DNA from: Fimenecus sp963590415
Lineage (GTDB): Bacteria > Bacillota > Clostridia > Oscillospirales > Acutalibacteraceae
Direction of reading: 5' to 3'
Assembly (NCBI GenBank): GCA_963590415.1
Contig: CAVAPB010000005.1
Coordinates: 28,114 to 92,113 of the forward strand
Length of the DNA: 64,000 bases
Of the stretch, positions 1 to 7,295 are shown piece after piece. Numbering within the stretch: the stretch's first letter is position 1; each line of letters begins with the position of its first letter. Position numbers and translations under genes: made by a program. The notes under the pieces are model-generated. The model was not told where the DNA came from. It made no database searches and was given only the letters and a program-made list of their open reading frames with translations.

Positions 1-710
1 CCGCCGCCGCAGATAACAAGCGGTTTCTTTGCCGTGAGAAGAATTTTCGCTATATCGTCAACCTCTTCCCGAGACGGCGCAACCCTTGTAATTCTGTGAA
101 CTTTCTTTTGGAGGAATTCGTCGGGGAAATCATAGCTTTCGCCCTCAACATCCTGCGGAAGAGAGATGCAGACAGCGCCCGTCTCCGCCGTGTCGGTAAG
201 AACTCTCATTGCGTTTATCATAGCGGTCATAAGCTGTTCGGGGCGTGCAATTCTGTCCCAATATCTTGTAACCGCCTTATATGCGTCATTTGTGGTCGTG
301 GCAAGCGAATTTACCTGCTCGAACTGCTGAAGCACGGGGTCGGGCTGACGGGTTGAAAATGCGTCCGCAGGGATAAGCAAAAGCGGAACATGGTTTACGG
401 TAGCCGTAGCCGCCGCAGTAATCATATTTGCAGCGCCGGGACCTATCGACGACGAACACGCAATAATCTTTCTGCGGTTGTTCATCTTCGCAAAAGCCGT
501 AGCCGCATGAGCCATACCCTGCTCATTCTTTCCCTGATATACGGTAAGTCCGCCTCTGTCCGAGTCAAGAGCCTCGCCGAGACCGCAAACTATACCGTGT
601 CCGAAAATCGTAAAAATTCCGTCAACAAACTTTGTCTCTTTTCCGTCAAAGGAAACATACTGATTGTCAAGGAACTTTACAAGCGCCTGTGCGGTAGTCA
701 TATATGCCAT
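1..710 (-). CDS. iolD: IolD, 3D-(3,5/4)-trihydroxycyclohexane-1,2-dione hydrolase (partial, N-terminal part)
   Basis: Thiamine-diphosphate enzyme that opens the ring of 3D-trihydroxycyclohexane-1,2-dione to 5-deoxyglucuronate in myo-inositol catabolism. The frame stays open to the window edge, so only about 236 N-terminal residues are present. They form the TPP-enzyme PYR-type domain: the segment around FGHGIVCGLGEAL (residues 36-48), the likely TPP-activating Glu63 in YQGKNEQGM, and the SSSIGPGAANM loop. The start ATG at 710 has AAGGAG about 8 bases upstream. It lies 12 bases after the iolB stop, so the two are co-transcribed. Other inositol genes (iolG, iolE, iolA) are not in this window and may lie to the left. 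Family identity is clear from the reading frame; the C-terminal half is unseen. Confidence 0.9.
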   Translation of the reverse strand, partial: MAYMTTAQALVKFLDNQYVSFDGKETKFVDGIFTIFGHGIVCGLGEALDSDRGGLTVYQGKNEQGMAHAATAFAKMNNRRKIIACSSSIGPGAANMITAAATATVNHVPLLLIPADAFSTRQPDPVLQQFEQVNSLATTTNDAYKAVTRYWDRIARPEQLMTAMINAMRVLTDTAETGAVCISLPQDVEGESYDFPDEFLQKKVHRITRVAPSREEVDDIAKILLTAKKPLVICGG

Positions 711-722
711 AGTTTTCTCTCC

Positions 723-1493
723 TTATTTTTCCTCCAAAAGCCATTTGTGCTCGGGAGCGTCAATTCTTGTCTTTTCCCACGGGTCGCCGTCAAGATGTCT
801 TATCATCCAGACATAGCACATTTTATATCCGGGAGCCGCCGCCTGCTGATGTGTGTGCATAGGCGTGATTGCAAGGCAGCCGCCGTCGCCGACCTTGTAG
901 CAATCATCTCCGACAAAGCCAACGCCGAAGCCCTGAGGCTTGTCAAATTCATAGTAGTAAACCTCGGGCTGCGGATGATAGTGCGGGGGATAACTCGTCC
1001 AACGGCCCGGCTTGTGGAAAACCTCGCCGAGAACAAGGTTTGAGTACGGTGCGTTTTCGCGGTCAAATACGGTAAGCACCTGTCTGTCAGCCATACCGTC
1101 CCACTGGTCTGCGCCGAAGTGCTGAACCGTCATATCCTCGCCTTTATAATAATGAACGCCGAAGTCGTTTGCGTTGTCGGTCTGCTCGATAACGAACCTT
1201 GACTCCTCATTTGCCTTAACGGTTACCCTGTTATTCCTTGCAAAATGGATTGCCGAGGCCTTGTCAAGGAACGGAGAACGCCTTTTTGCGTTTTCTGTTT
1301 TACCGTCGAAAACGAAATCGACATCGCCTGCCATCAAAAGCAGAGCAGTTTCGTTTTCCTTTTCGCAAAAGGTCATTTCCTCCCCTGCTTTAAGCACCTT
1401 TACCCTGATATTCATAAGCATATCGGAGTTTTTACCGTTCATTTCACAGAGGATTTTTTCGCTGTTTTCGTTAAATTTAGGATTTTCATACAT
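723..1493 (-). CDS. iolB: IolB, 5-deoxy-glucuronate isomerase
   Basis: Bicupin isomerase that converts 5-deoxy-D-glucuronate to 2-deoxy-5-keto-D-gluconate, the step after IolD. The protein has 256 residues. The C-terminal cupin carries the expected metal-site pattern HYHPQPEVYYYEF (two His and Glu) and a later PMHTHQ. An upstream in-frame ATG at 1511 exists, but GAGGG sits 7 bases before the ATG at 1493, so 1493 is preferred (protein starting MYENPKF). It is followed directly by iolD. Its upstream neighbours on the same strand are a DUF218 gene and a DUF559 gene that separate it from iolC and iolJ, an unusual order for an inositol operon. Confidence 0.93.
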   Translation of the reverse strand: MYENPKFNENSEKILCEMNGKNSDMLMNIRVKVLKAGEEMTFCEKENETALLLMAGDVDFVFDGKTENAKRRSPFLDKASAIHFARNNRVTVKANEESRFVIEQTDNANDFGVHYYKGEDMTVQHFGADQWDGMADRQVLTVFDRENAPYSNLVLGEVFHKPGRWTSYPPHYHPQPEVYYYEFDKPQGFGVGFVGDDCYKVGDGGCLAITPMHTHQQAAAPGYKMCYVWMIRHLDGDPWEKTRIDAPEHKWLLEEK

Positions 1494-1517
1494 CTTATTA
1501 CCCTCATTCATATTAAA

Positions 1518-2207
1518 TTATACTTTTATTTTATCATCCGTAAGCGAGGCGCTTGCGGTTTTTATCGGTATCTCTTCGCCGAGATAGGTAGGCGCAGGCT
1601 TCGCAATGCAGTAAAAGAAATCCTTTACCCTTGCCGCCGCTTCCCGTAAATCGTTGGTAACGGGATAGTCGAGCTCTTCCCTGTCAAAGCCGTAGGCGTC
1701 AAGACCGAGCTTTCCCGCAATATACACCGCCCTGTAAAGATGGTATTTCTGCGTTACTATGAGAACCTTTTGAGCTTTGAAAACATCCCTTGCACGGTAC
1801 ATCGACTCATATGTGGAAAAGCCTGCGTGGTCCATAAACACAGCCTCGGCAGGAACGCCTTTTTCGGTAAGATAAGTCTTCATGGCGTTTACTTCGTCAT
1901 AGCTTTTCGTGCCGTGGTCGCCGGAAACGAGAAATTTATCACTGCAACCCTTTTCATAGGCTTCAAGCGAAAAATCAAGCCTTTCTTTCAGCATGGGCGA
2001 CGGCTCGCCGCTCCAAAGCCCTGCGCCGAGAACCAAGATACAGTCGTATTCGTCGGTATTGAGCTCATCTGCGGTCACAAACCTCTTGCTTGAATAGGAA
2101 ATCATATAGGCGTTAATGCCTACCGCACCCACTGCAAGTAAAATGCAAGCGCATATCAGCGTACCGATAACCGCTTTGAACACTTTGTTTTTTAATAACT
2201 TTTTCAT
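1518..2207 (-). CDS. DUF218/SanA-YdcF family membrane-anchored protein
   Basis: A 229-residue protein with one N-terminal membrane segment (about residues 9-33) followed by a DUF218 domain. Visible family motifs are CILVLGAG near residue 57, a central LVSGDHG, DHAGFSTYES, and IVTQKYHLYRAVYIA near the end. SanA is linked to envelope permeability in enterobacteria and YdcF binds S-adenosylmethionine, but a general reaction for the family is not established. The gene ends 24 bases before the preferred iolB start and begins 15 bases after the DUF559 stop, inside the inositol gene run. The ribosome site is weak (AGAAAG). A role in inositol catabolism is not suggested by the family; its position there is unexplained. 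Confidence 0.82.
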   Translation of the reverse strand: MKKLLKNKVFKAVIGTLICACILLAVGAVGINAYMISYSSKRFVTADELNTDEYDCILVLGAGLWSGEPSPMLKERLDFSLEAYEKGCSDKFLVSGDHGTKSYDEVNAMKTYLTEKGVPAEAVFMDHAGFSTYESMYRARDVFKAQKVLIVTQKYHLYRAVYIAGKLGLDAYGFDREELDYPVTNDLREAAARVKDFFYCIAKPAPTYLGEEIPIKTASASLTDDKIKV

Positions 2208-2222
2208 AATAAAGCTTTCTGC

Positions 2223-2594
2223 TCATTTTGGCGGAGATGTTAAACGGCTTTGAACTTCCCTGTCAATTTTTGAACATACTTCATAAAAATTTCCGTCAAC
2301 ATCCGTATTATAAAATCTGACAACCTTTATACCTGATTTATTCAAATTCTCTGTACGCTTGTTGTCATAATCAATTTTATTATTCGTAAAATGTCCGCCG
2401 CCGTCAAGTTCAATTGCAAGTTTTGCCTTTGAGCAATAAAAATCAACAATATATTTTCCGATAACTTTTTGTCTTTGAAATCTGACAGAGTAATCTTTCA
2501 GAAAACAATTCCATAGTTTCCGTTCCCAAGGAGTAGCGTTTTTACGAAGTTCTTTCGCATATTTGATTAAATCCCCATTATACGGTAATGACAT
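2223..2594 (-). CDS. DUF559 (Vsr-like nuclease fold) protein
   Basis: A 123-residue DUF559 protein, a family with the restriction-endonuclease-like fold of very-short-patch-repair nucleases. Features seen are the N-terminal KELRKNATPWERKLWNCF segment, RFQRQKVIGKYIVDFYC with the conserved Asp, and IELDGGGH with the acidic/His core. These fit a PD-(D/E)XK active site, but no substrate is known. The GTG at 2600 is in frame, but AAGGAG lies 5 bases before the ATG at 2594, so that start is chosen. DUF559 genes are often found near mobile or repeat DNA, and here a repeat-rich gap lies directly upstream, so insertion into the iol run is plausible. Confidence 0.85.
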   Translation of the reverse strand: MSLPYNGDLIKYAKELRKNATPWERKLWNCFLKDYSVRFQRQKVIGKYIVDFYCSKAKLAIELDGGGHFTNNKIDYDNKRTENLNKSGIKVVRFYNTDVDGNFYEVCSKIDREVQSRLTSPPK

Positions 2595-2669
2595 ATTCAC
2601 TCCTTATATCCGTTAGCACAGCGTTCAATTGCCGTTGATGTTCAAAGCCACATTCCATATGGAACTTAA

Positions 2670-2966
2670 TTTGTGCTTACGCCCCATCTCAGAGGGGGCT
2701 GGCATTTTTCGCAGAAAAATGACTGGGGGAGTTTTTATAAAGTTTGATGAAATTTATTTAACTCCTTCAGTCTCGCTACGCTCGACAGCTCCCTCGGGGA
2801 GGGAGCGGCTCGACCAAACAGCTTTGGAATCGCAACGCAGTATTACGGACAACCGCTATATTTATATTTTTGCGATGTTTTTTCGCAAGGCAAGGCGTAT
2901 TGATTAAGCAAAATGTGATATTGCGAGGAGGCGTAACGCAGTATTGCGGAAAAACAGCCAAAAATA
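2670..2966. repeat. Repeat-bearing intergenic gap between iolC and the DUF559 gene
   Basis: No gene is seen in this gap. It holds a copy of a dispersed module at about 2672-2735 (a run of GGGG-type palindrome followed by a hairpin of CATTTTTCGCAGAAAAATG), then a CTCCCTCGGGGAGGGAG palindrome near 2791-2808. Two diverged stretches containing AACGCAGTATTRC lie at about 2833 and 2936. The same AACGCAGTATTAC sequence occurs in the tandem array beside obg (41442-41818). Related modules recur at 19450, 20150, 41255 and 50634. Confidence 0.7.
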
Positions 2967-3983
2967 TCATACTCGGGCAATCATTTCGCCGTACTCTGCC
3001 TTTTCGTCTGCAATAAACTTTTTAACAGCTTCGACCGACGGCATATCCTGCGAGCAGGCGTGCGACGCAACAAGCATAGCCGCCGAAGCAGAACCGAATT
3101 CGAGGGCGTCGATTATTTCATAGCCCTCAAACAGACCGTAAAGGAATGCGGAAGCATATCCGTCTCCGCCGCCGAACGATTTAAGGAGCTTGACGGGGAA
3201 CGGCTTGATGTTGTAGCTCTCGCCGTCGTTTGTGTAAGCGGTCGAGCCCTCTTTGCCGTGCTTGATTACCACGATTTTAGCGTTCTGAGAATGCCAATAT
3301 GCGGCGGTTTCCTTGTCGGACATACCGGGTTTTATAAGCTTTTCGGTAAGGTCGTATTCCTCACGGGAGCCGAGGATAATATCAGCCTCTCTCGCAACCG
3401 CGGCATAGTAAATTGAAATCTCATCGTCGTTTTTCCAGTTGTATGCACGGTAGTCAATATCAAAAATAATCGGAACGGAATTTCTCTTTGCGAGCATAAC
3501 AGCCTTTAAGGCAGCCTCTCTCGACGGGCTCTCACACAGAGCCGTACCCGAAATCAAAAGAGCCTTGCCCTGCTTTATGTATTCCTCGTCGATGTCGCTT
3601 ACTTCAAGCTTCAAATCCGCCGCATCGTTGCGGTACATAACTATCGAGCTTTCGGTCTCCGATTTAATTTCAGTAAAGGTAAGACCTATCTTCTCGCCGT
3701 TCTCGCATCTCTTGACATGCGAGGTGTCAATGCCCTCTTTTTCAAAGAAGTCGGTTACAAACGTACCGAACTGGTCGTCGGAAACACGGGCAAAAAAGCC
3801 GCATTTCTTGCCGAGCCTTGCAAGACCTACCGCTATGTTTGCGGGCGAGCCGCCGAGGTATCTCTTAAAGGTCGTGCTCTCGTTGAGCGGGCAGTAATAG
3901 TCAACGGGGTTCAAGTCAACCGCAATTCTGCCAAAAAGAATAAGGTCATACTTTTTTGAAGAGTCAAATTCTATGTATTTCAT
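2967..3983 (-). CDS. iolC: IolC, 5-dehydro-2-deoxygluconokinase
   Basis: PfkB/ribokinase-family kinase that phosphorylates 2-deoxy-5-keto-D-gluconate at C6 in inositol degradation. It has 338 residues. The N-terminal PfkB signature is RYLGGSPANIAVGLARLGKK (about residues 41-60). The C-terminal anion-hole and catalytic motif is SFGGGDGYASAFLYG, with Asp as the general base; GGGD instead of the common GAGD is also found among IolC proteins. It follows the aldolase gene iolJ by 14 bases and is co-oriented with it, which supports inositol rather than fructose or ribose metabolism. Confidence 0.9.
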   Translation of the reverse strand: MKYIEFDSSKKYDLILFGRIAVDLNPVDYYCPLNESTTFKRYLGGSPANIAVGLARLGKKCGFFARVSDDQFGTFVTDFFEKEGIDTSHVKRCENGEKIGLTFTEIKSETESSIVMYRNDAADLKLEVSDIDEEYIKQGKALLISGTALCESPSREAALKAVMLAKRNSVPIIFDIDYRAYNWKNDDEISIYYAAVAREADIILGSREEYDLTEKLIKPGMSDKETAAYWHSQNAKIVVIKHGKEGSTAYTNDGESYNIKPFPVKLLKSFGGGDGYASAFLYGLFEGYEIIDALEFGSASAAMLVASHACSQDMPSVEAVKKFIADEKAEYGEMIARV

Positions 3984-3997
3984 ATTTTTCTCCTTGA

Positions 3998-4834
3998 TTA
4001 TTCCATATTGAAAACTTTGATATGTCTTTTAACGTTTTGATAAACTCCCTCGACCTCGCAGGCTGAAAGCTCAAAATAATTAGCCTTTTCCTTGTTGTCG
4101 CAATAAGCCTTTGCGTATGCCGCCAAATTGTCAAAGGAAGCGGTTGCAATGTTTATCTTACGAACGCCGAGCGAAATCGCCTTTTGGAACTGCTCGTCGC
4201 TTATGCCCGTGCCGCCGTGAAGAACAAGCGGTGTTTTAACTCTCTTGTGTATTTCCTCGAGCACATCAAAACAAAGCTCGGGAAGAACGGGATAGTTTCC
4301 GTGTGCATTACCGATAGCCACCGCAAGAGCGTCAACGCCCGTTTCATCGCAGAAGCGAACAGCATCTTCGGGGTTTGTGCAGAGTATCTCGTGCTTTTTG
4401 CCCTCGCCCTCGTTGCCGCCGACAACGCCCAATTCGGCTTCCACCGTAGCGCCGTATTCCTGTGCTTCTTTTACAACGCCCTTAACCGTTTTTATATTTT
4501 CTTCAAGCGGTAAAAGCGAACCGTCAAACATTACCGAGGTAAAGCCTATGTCAAGCGCCTGCTCTACGGTTTCAACCTTTAAGCCGTGGTCGAGATGCAC
4601 GGCAATATCAACCTCCGCATTTTCCGCCGCCGCAATCATCATCGGACCCATAAGCTCAAGCGGAGAGCTTTTGAGCCTGACCTCGGCTATCTGCAAAATA
4701 ATCGGAGTTTCAAGCTCCTCCGCCGCCTTGACGGCGCCCATAACCATTTCCATATTTCCCACTGAAAAAGCGCCTACCGCAATGCCCTTGTTTTCGGCTC
4801 TTTCAAGTAAATTTTTCATAGGGACGAGTGCCAA
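3998..4834 (-). CDS. iolJ: Class II aldolase of the inositol pathway (IolJ type)
   Basis: Zinc-dependent class II aldolase, 278 residues. In this context it most likely cleaves 5-dehydro-2-deoxy-6-phosphogluconate to dihydroxyacetone phosphate and malonic semialdehyde; the fold is shared with fructose- and tagatose-bisphosphate aldolases, so sequence alone does not prove the substrate. Metal ligands are visible in HLDHGL (near residue 80), the EAELG stretch, GNAHGNY and LHGGTGI. The C-terminal KINIATAS phosphate-binding segment is present. The start is TTG at 4834, giving the family-typical MALVPMKNLLE; AAAGG lies about 11 bases upstream. It is the first gene of the iol run and has a repeat-rich gap upstream. 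Confidence 0.85.
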   Translation of the reverse strand: MALVPMKNLLERAENKGIAVGAFSVGNMEMVMGAVKAAEELETPIILQIAEVRLKSSPLELMGPMMIAAAENAEVDIAVHLDHGLKVETVEQALDIGFTSVMFDGSLLPLEENIKTVKGVVKEAQEYGATVEAELGVVGGNEGEGKKHEILCTNPEDAVRFCDETGVDALAVAIGNAHGNYPVLPELCFDVLEEIHKRVKTPLVLHGGTGISDEQFQKAISLGVRKINIATASFDNLAAYAKAYCDNKEKANYFELSACEVEGVYQNVKRHIKVFNME

Positions 4835-5001
4835 TTACAACACACACCTTTCTGTTCGGGAGGCGCAATGCCTCATAATAAAATATATACAGATACTATA
4901 CCACTAAAGCGCCGTCATTTCAATGTTTTTAAGGCAAAAAAATATCGAAAAAATCACAAAATCGGGTCACCGCATTTTATATGAAATTCGGACAGGACTA
5001 A

Positions 5002-5273
5002 GCCTCCCTTTACACAAGGGAGGCTGAACGCACAAATTGAAAATCATATCATATACCGTAGGGGCGAACTTCGTTCGCCTACTTTTGTTTGCTGAAATTT
5101 GACAGGTGACCGCAGGTTGCCCCTACGGGTTGTGCGTTGATTATAATTTCGGATTAACCGTAAATTATTATAAATCAACTACAACCTAACGGCGGGAGCA
5201 AGCCCCCGCCCTACAGTTCACTGTCCTACTGACTTTTACGGATTTTGGACAGCCGCAAGGGCTGTCCCTACGG
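5002..5273. repeat. Cluster of five GC-rich palindromic modules
   Basis: No gene is seen in the gap from 4835 to 5292. From left to right it holds: a CCTCCC...GGGAGG hairpin (5002-5024); module A, GTAGGGGCGAACTTCGTTCGCC (about 5057-5082); the complementary-sense module A', GACCGCAGGTTGCCCCTACGGG (5105-5129); module C, GGCGGGAGCAAGCCCCCGCC (5191-5214); and module B, GGACAGCCGCAAGGGCTGTCC followed by CTACGG (5247-5273). The same modules recur in all other large gaps of the window. A coding function is not supported. Confidence 0.85.
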
Positions 5274-5292
5274 TTGTATAATATTAAATCGG

Positions 5293-5736
5293 TCAATACA
5301 GCTTAAAAATATAGCAAATAATTCCGTAAAGAAACGCTGCGGCAGTGCCGTAAACTATTACGGGACCTGCAATAGAAAACAGCTTTGCGCCCGTACCGAG
5401 GATTTTGCCCTCGCTTCTGAACTCCATCGCAGGCGAAACAACGGAATTTGCAAAGCCCGTTATGGGAACAATCGTACCTGCACCCGCATGCTTCGCAATC
5501 TTGTCGAACACGCCGATGCCCGTTAAAATTGCGGTAAATACTATAAGCACGACAGAGGTAAGCGTTTTTACCTCCTGTTCGTTAAAGCCTGCCTTTTGGA
5601 AAAGGAACATCAGCACCTGACCGACAAGACAGATAAAGCCGCCTGACAAAAACGCCTTTATGCAATTCATAAGCTTCGGAGATTTCGGCGAAGCCTTTTT
5701 CGCCATATCAGAATATTCTTTTCCGGTTGTGGACAT
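5293..5736 (-). CDS. spoVAC: SpoVAC, stage V sporulation protein (DPA channel subunit)
   Basis: A 147-residue membrane protein of the SpoVAC/SpoVAE family, part of the SpoVA complex that moves calcium-dipicolinate across the spore inner membrane. It has about four hydrophobic segments and the conserved core GAGTIVPITGFANSVVSPAMEF (split here as GAGTIVPITGFAN and SPAMEFRSEG). The N-terminal KASPKSPKLMNCIKAFLSGG also matches the family. A GTG lies in frame at 5745, but AAGGGG sits 8 bases before the ATG at 5736, so that start is used. No other spoVA genes are adjacent, which is unusual because spoVAC normally sits with spoVAD and spoVAE. It shares a divergent promoter gap with the ABC ATPase gene. 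Confidence 0.88.
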   Translation of the reverse strand: MSTTGKEYSDMAKKASPKSPKLMNCIKAFLSGGFICLVGQVLMFLFQKAGFNEQEVKTLTSVVLIVFTAILTGIGVFDKIAKHAGAGTIVPITGFANSVVSPAMEFRSEGKILGTGAKLFSIAGPVIVYGTAAAFLYGIICYIFKLY

Positions 5737-5850
5737 AACAATCACCCCTTTTTCGTATTTTTACCGTTAAAGCGTTAAAAATTCATAAATTATTTATTGA
5801 TTTATATACGGTTTTACTATAAAATTTATTTGTTAGGCGGTGTTTTCAAA

Positions 5851-6534
5851 ATGAGTTTAATCGAAGTTAAAGATATTTATAAAATTTATAACCCCGGCGA
5901 AAACGAGGTAAGAGCCTTGGACGGCATCAACCTCACTATCGAAAGGGGCGAATTTGTTGCGATAGTCGGTCAGTCCGGCTCGGGCAAATCCACGCTTATG
6001 AATATGCTCGGACTTCTTGATGTACCGACAAGCGGCGAATATTTCCTCGACGGCGAAAATGTTTCGCATATGACGGACGACCAGCTTTCGGAAATACGCA
6101 ACAAGCAGATAGGCTTTATTTTTCAGGGCTTTAATCTTATTTCAAGCCTTACCGCACAGGCAAATGTCGAGCTTCCGCTGGTTTACAGGGGTATGAGACC
6201 CGAGGAACGCCACAGGCTCTCAAAAGAGGCTCTTGAAAAGGTCGGTCTTTCGCACCGCATAGACCATCTTCCCAAGCAGATGTCGGGCGGTCAGCAGCAG
6301 AGGGTTGCGATAGCGAGAGCAGTTGCCGCACGCCCCCCTATTATTCTTGCCGACGAGCCTACGGGTAACCTTGACAGCCGTTCGGGCGAGGATGTTATGA
6401 AAATACTCAAGGGTCTGCACGAAGAGGGCAGGACGGTAATTCTTATCACGCACGACAACGGCATAGCGGATCAGGCAAAGCGTGTTATAAGAATACAGGA
6501 CGGTCAGATTATAGAGGACTATATAAACGAATAA
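5851..6534 (+). CDS. Orphan ABC transporter ATPase (MacB/LolD-type)
   Basis: A 227-residue nucleotide-binding subunit of the MacB/LolD/FtsE-like class, which usually pairs with FtsX-like permeases for lipoprotein, antimicrobial peptide or mechanotransmission functions. Walker A is GQSGSGKST (near residue 40), the Q-loop is FIFQGFNL, the signature is MSGGQQQRVAIARA, Walker B is IILADEPTGNLDS with catalytic Glu, and the switch His is in LITHD. The ATG at 5851 with AGGCGGTG upstream is preferred over an upstream ATG at 5797. No permease gene is adjacent, so its partner is unknown. The downstream gene ireB is co-oriented 81 bases away. Confidence 0.88.
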   Translation: MSLIEVKDIYKIYNPGENEVRALDGINLTIERGEFVAIVGQSGSGKSTLMNMLGLLDVPTSGEYFLDGENVSHMTDDQLSEIRNKQIGFIFQGFNLISSLTAQANVELPLVYRGMRPEERHRLSKEALEKVGLSHRIDHLPKQMSGGQQQRVAIARAVAARPPIILADEPTGNLDSRSGEDVMKILKGLHEEGRTVILITHDNGIADQAKRVIRIQDGQIIEDYINE

Positions 6535-6615
6535 AAATTCAAGTATTCTATTGTGTTTTTACTTTAATTGGTATATAATAGCAAATGTATATTGATTTTC
6601 TTAGGAGGTGGCAAA

Positions 6616-6879
6616 ATGTTAGATCCGAACAAGACTATTAAATTTTCCATTAAAGATGAGTGTGACGAGCAAATGCGTCAAACGCTTCTCACCGTTTACA
6701 ACGCTTTGCAGGAAAAGGGATACAACCCCATAAGCCAGATTGTCGGATATATACTTTCAGAGGACCCGACGTACATTACCACACATAATAACGCACGCAG
6801 CCTTATACGCCGCCTTGACAGAGACGAGCTTTTGCAGACTCTCGTTAAAGAATATCTCAAATCAAGTTCCGAAAAGTAA
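6616..6879 (+). CDS. ireB: IreB family regulatory phosphoprotein (UPF0297/YrzL)
   Basis: An 87-residue protein matching the IreB/YrzL family, small cytoplasmic phosphoproteins that in Enterococcus act downstream of the Ser/Thr kinase IreK in cephalosporin tolerance. The sequence has the family's TIKFSIKDE start, the NPISQIVGYILSEDPTYITTHNNAR core and the RDELLQTLVKEYL end. The start ATG at 6616 follows AGGAGGTG by 6 bases. In many Firmicutes it is followed by ruvX (yqgF) and a DUF1292 gene. Here it is followed by an unknown 99-residue gene, and the DUF1292 gene lies 12 kb away. Confidence 0.92.
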   Translation: MLDPNKTIKFSIKDECDEQMRQTLLTVYNALQEKGYNPISQIVGYILSEDPTYITTHNNARSLIRRLDRDELLQTLVKEYLKSSSEK

Positions 6880-6892
6880 TTGAGGTGTAAAA

Positions 6893-7192
6893 ATGGCTGA
6901 AAAGAAAAATGATTTTTTGACTTATAAGGGCAAGCCCCTTATAAGGAGCGGAAATACCATTTACTACGGCGATATGAACGACGATTATGTCATTATGATG
7001 CGTATTCTCAGTTCTAAGGAGTTCGGCGATACCGACCTCGCTTCAAAGGTTTCCGTTCAGCTTGTCAATACCGATCCGAATGTCAGCATAAAGGAAAAAA
7101 TCGTTAAAACAAGTGAGAAAAAAGGTCTTTATGCGGCAATGGACATTGCGGACATCTGGTTGACAAGGGCGTTAAATCCCAAGGACGAATAA
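6893..7192 (+). CDS. Conserved-looking hypothetical protein downstream of ireB
   Basis: A 99-residue soluble, charged protein that I do not recognise. It has no signal peptide, membrane segment or Cys cluster. The sequence opens with a short basic-acidic stretch (AEKKNDFLTYKGKPLIRSG), then a YYGDMNDDYVIMM core, and ends with a helical MDIADIWLTRAL segment. It starts 13 bases after the ireB stop with a GAGGTG site, so it is translated from the same transcript. A strong terminator follows at 7211. Its conserved coupling with ireB would point to the same signalling or cell-envelope process, but this is only inference from position. Confidence 0.75.
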   Translation: MAEKKNDFLTYKGKPLIRSGNTIYYGDMNDDYVIMMRILSSKEFGDTDLASKVSVQLVNTDPNVSIKEKIVKTSEKKGLYAAMDIADIWLTRALNPKDE

Positions 7193-7210
7193 GACTAATA
7201 ATCAAAGCAA

Positions 7211-7250
7211 AAACCTCTCAGTTAAAGTTGAAGCTGAGAGGTTTTTCTTT
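7211..7250. terminator. Terminator between the ireB operon and hflX
   Basis: Perfect 11-bp stem AAACCTCTCAG / CTGAGAGGTTT (7211-7221 with 7234-7244) followed on the plus strand by TTTCTTT. It lies between convergent genes. The A-rich left flank (GCAAAAACC) could also support termination of leftward transcription from hflX. Confidence 0.9.
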
Positions 7251-7295
7251 ATCTGCGTTTTCGTTTCTTAAACAATAGCCTGCAGCAAATGCCGC

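Noticed and set aside
390..1649. Several plus-strand frames opposite iolD and iolB (for example 390-1043 and 1174-1587)
   Set aside because: They are shadows of clearly recognisable genes on the other strand and lack family features or ribosome sites.
4980..5285. Possible CRISPR array
   Set aside because: The repeats are internally palindromic, of different families, irregularly spaced and in mixed orientation. There are no uniform spacers and no cas genes in the window.
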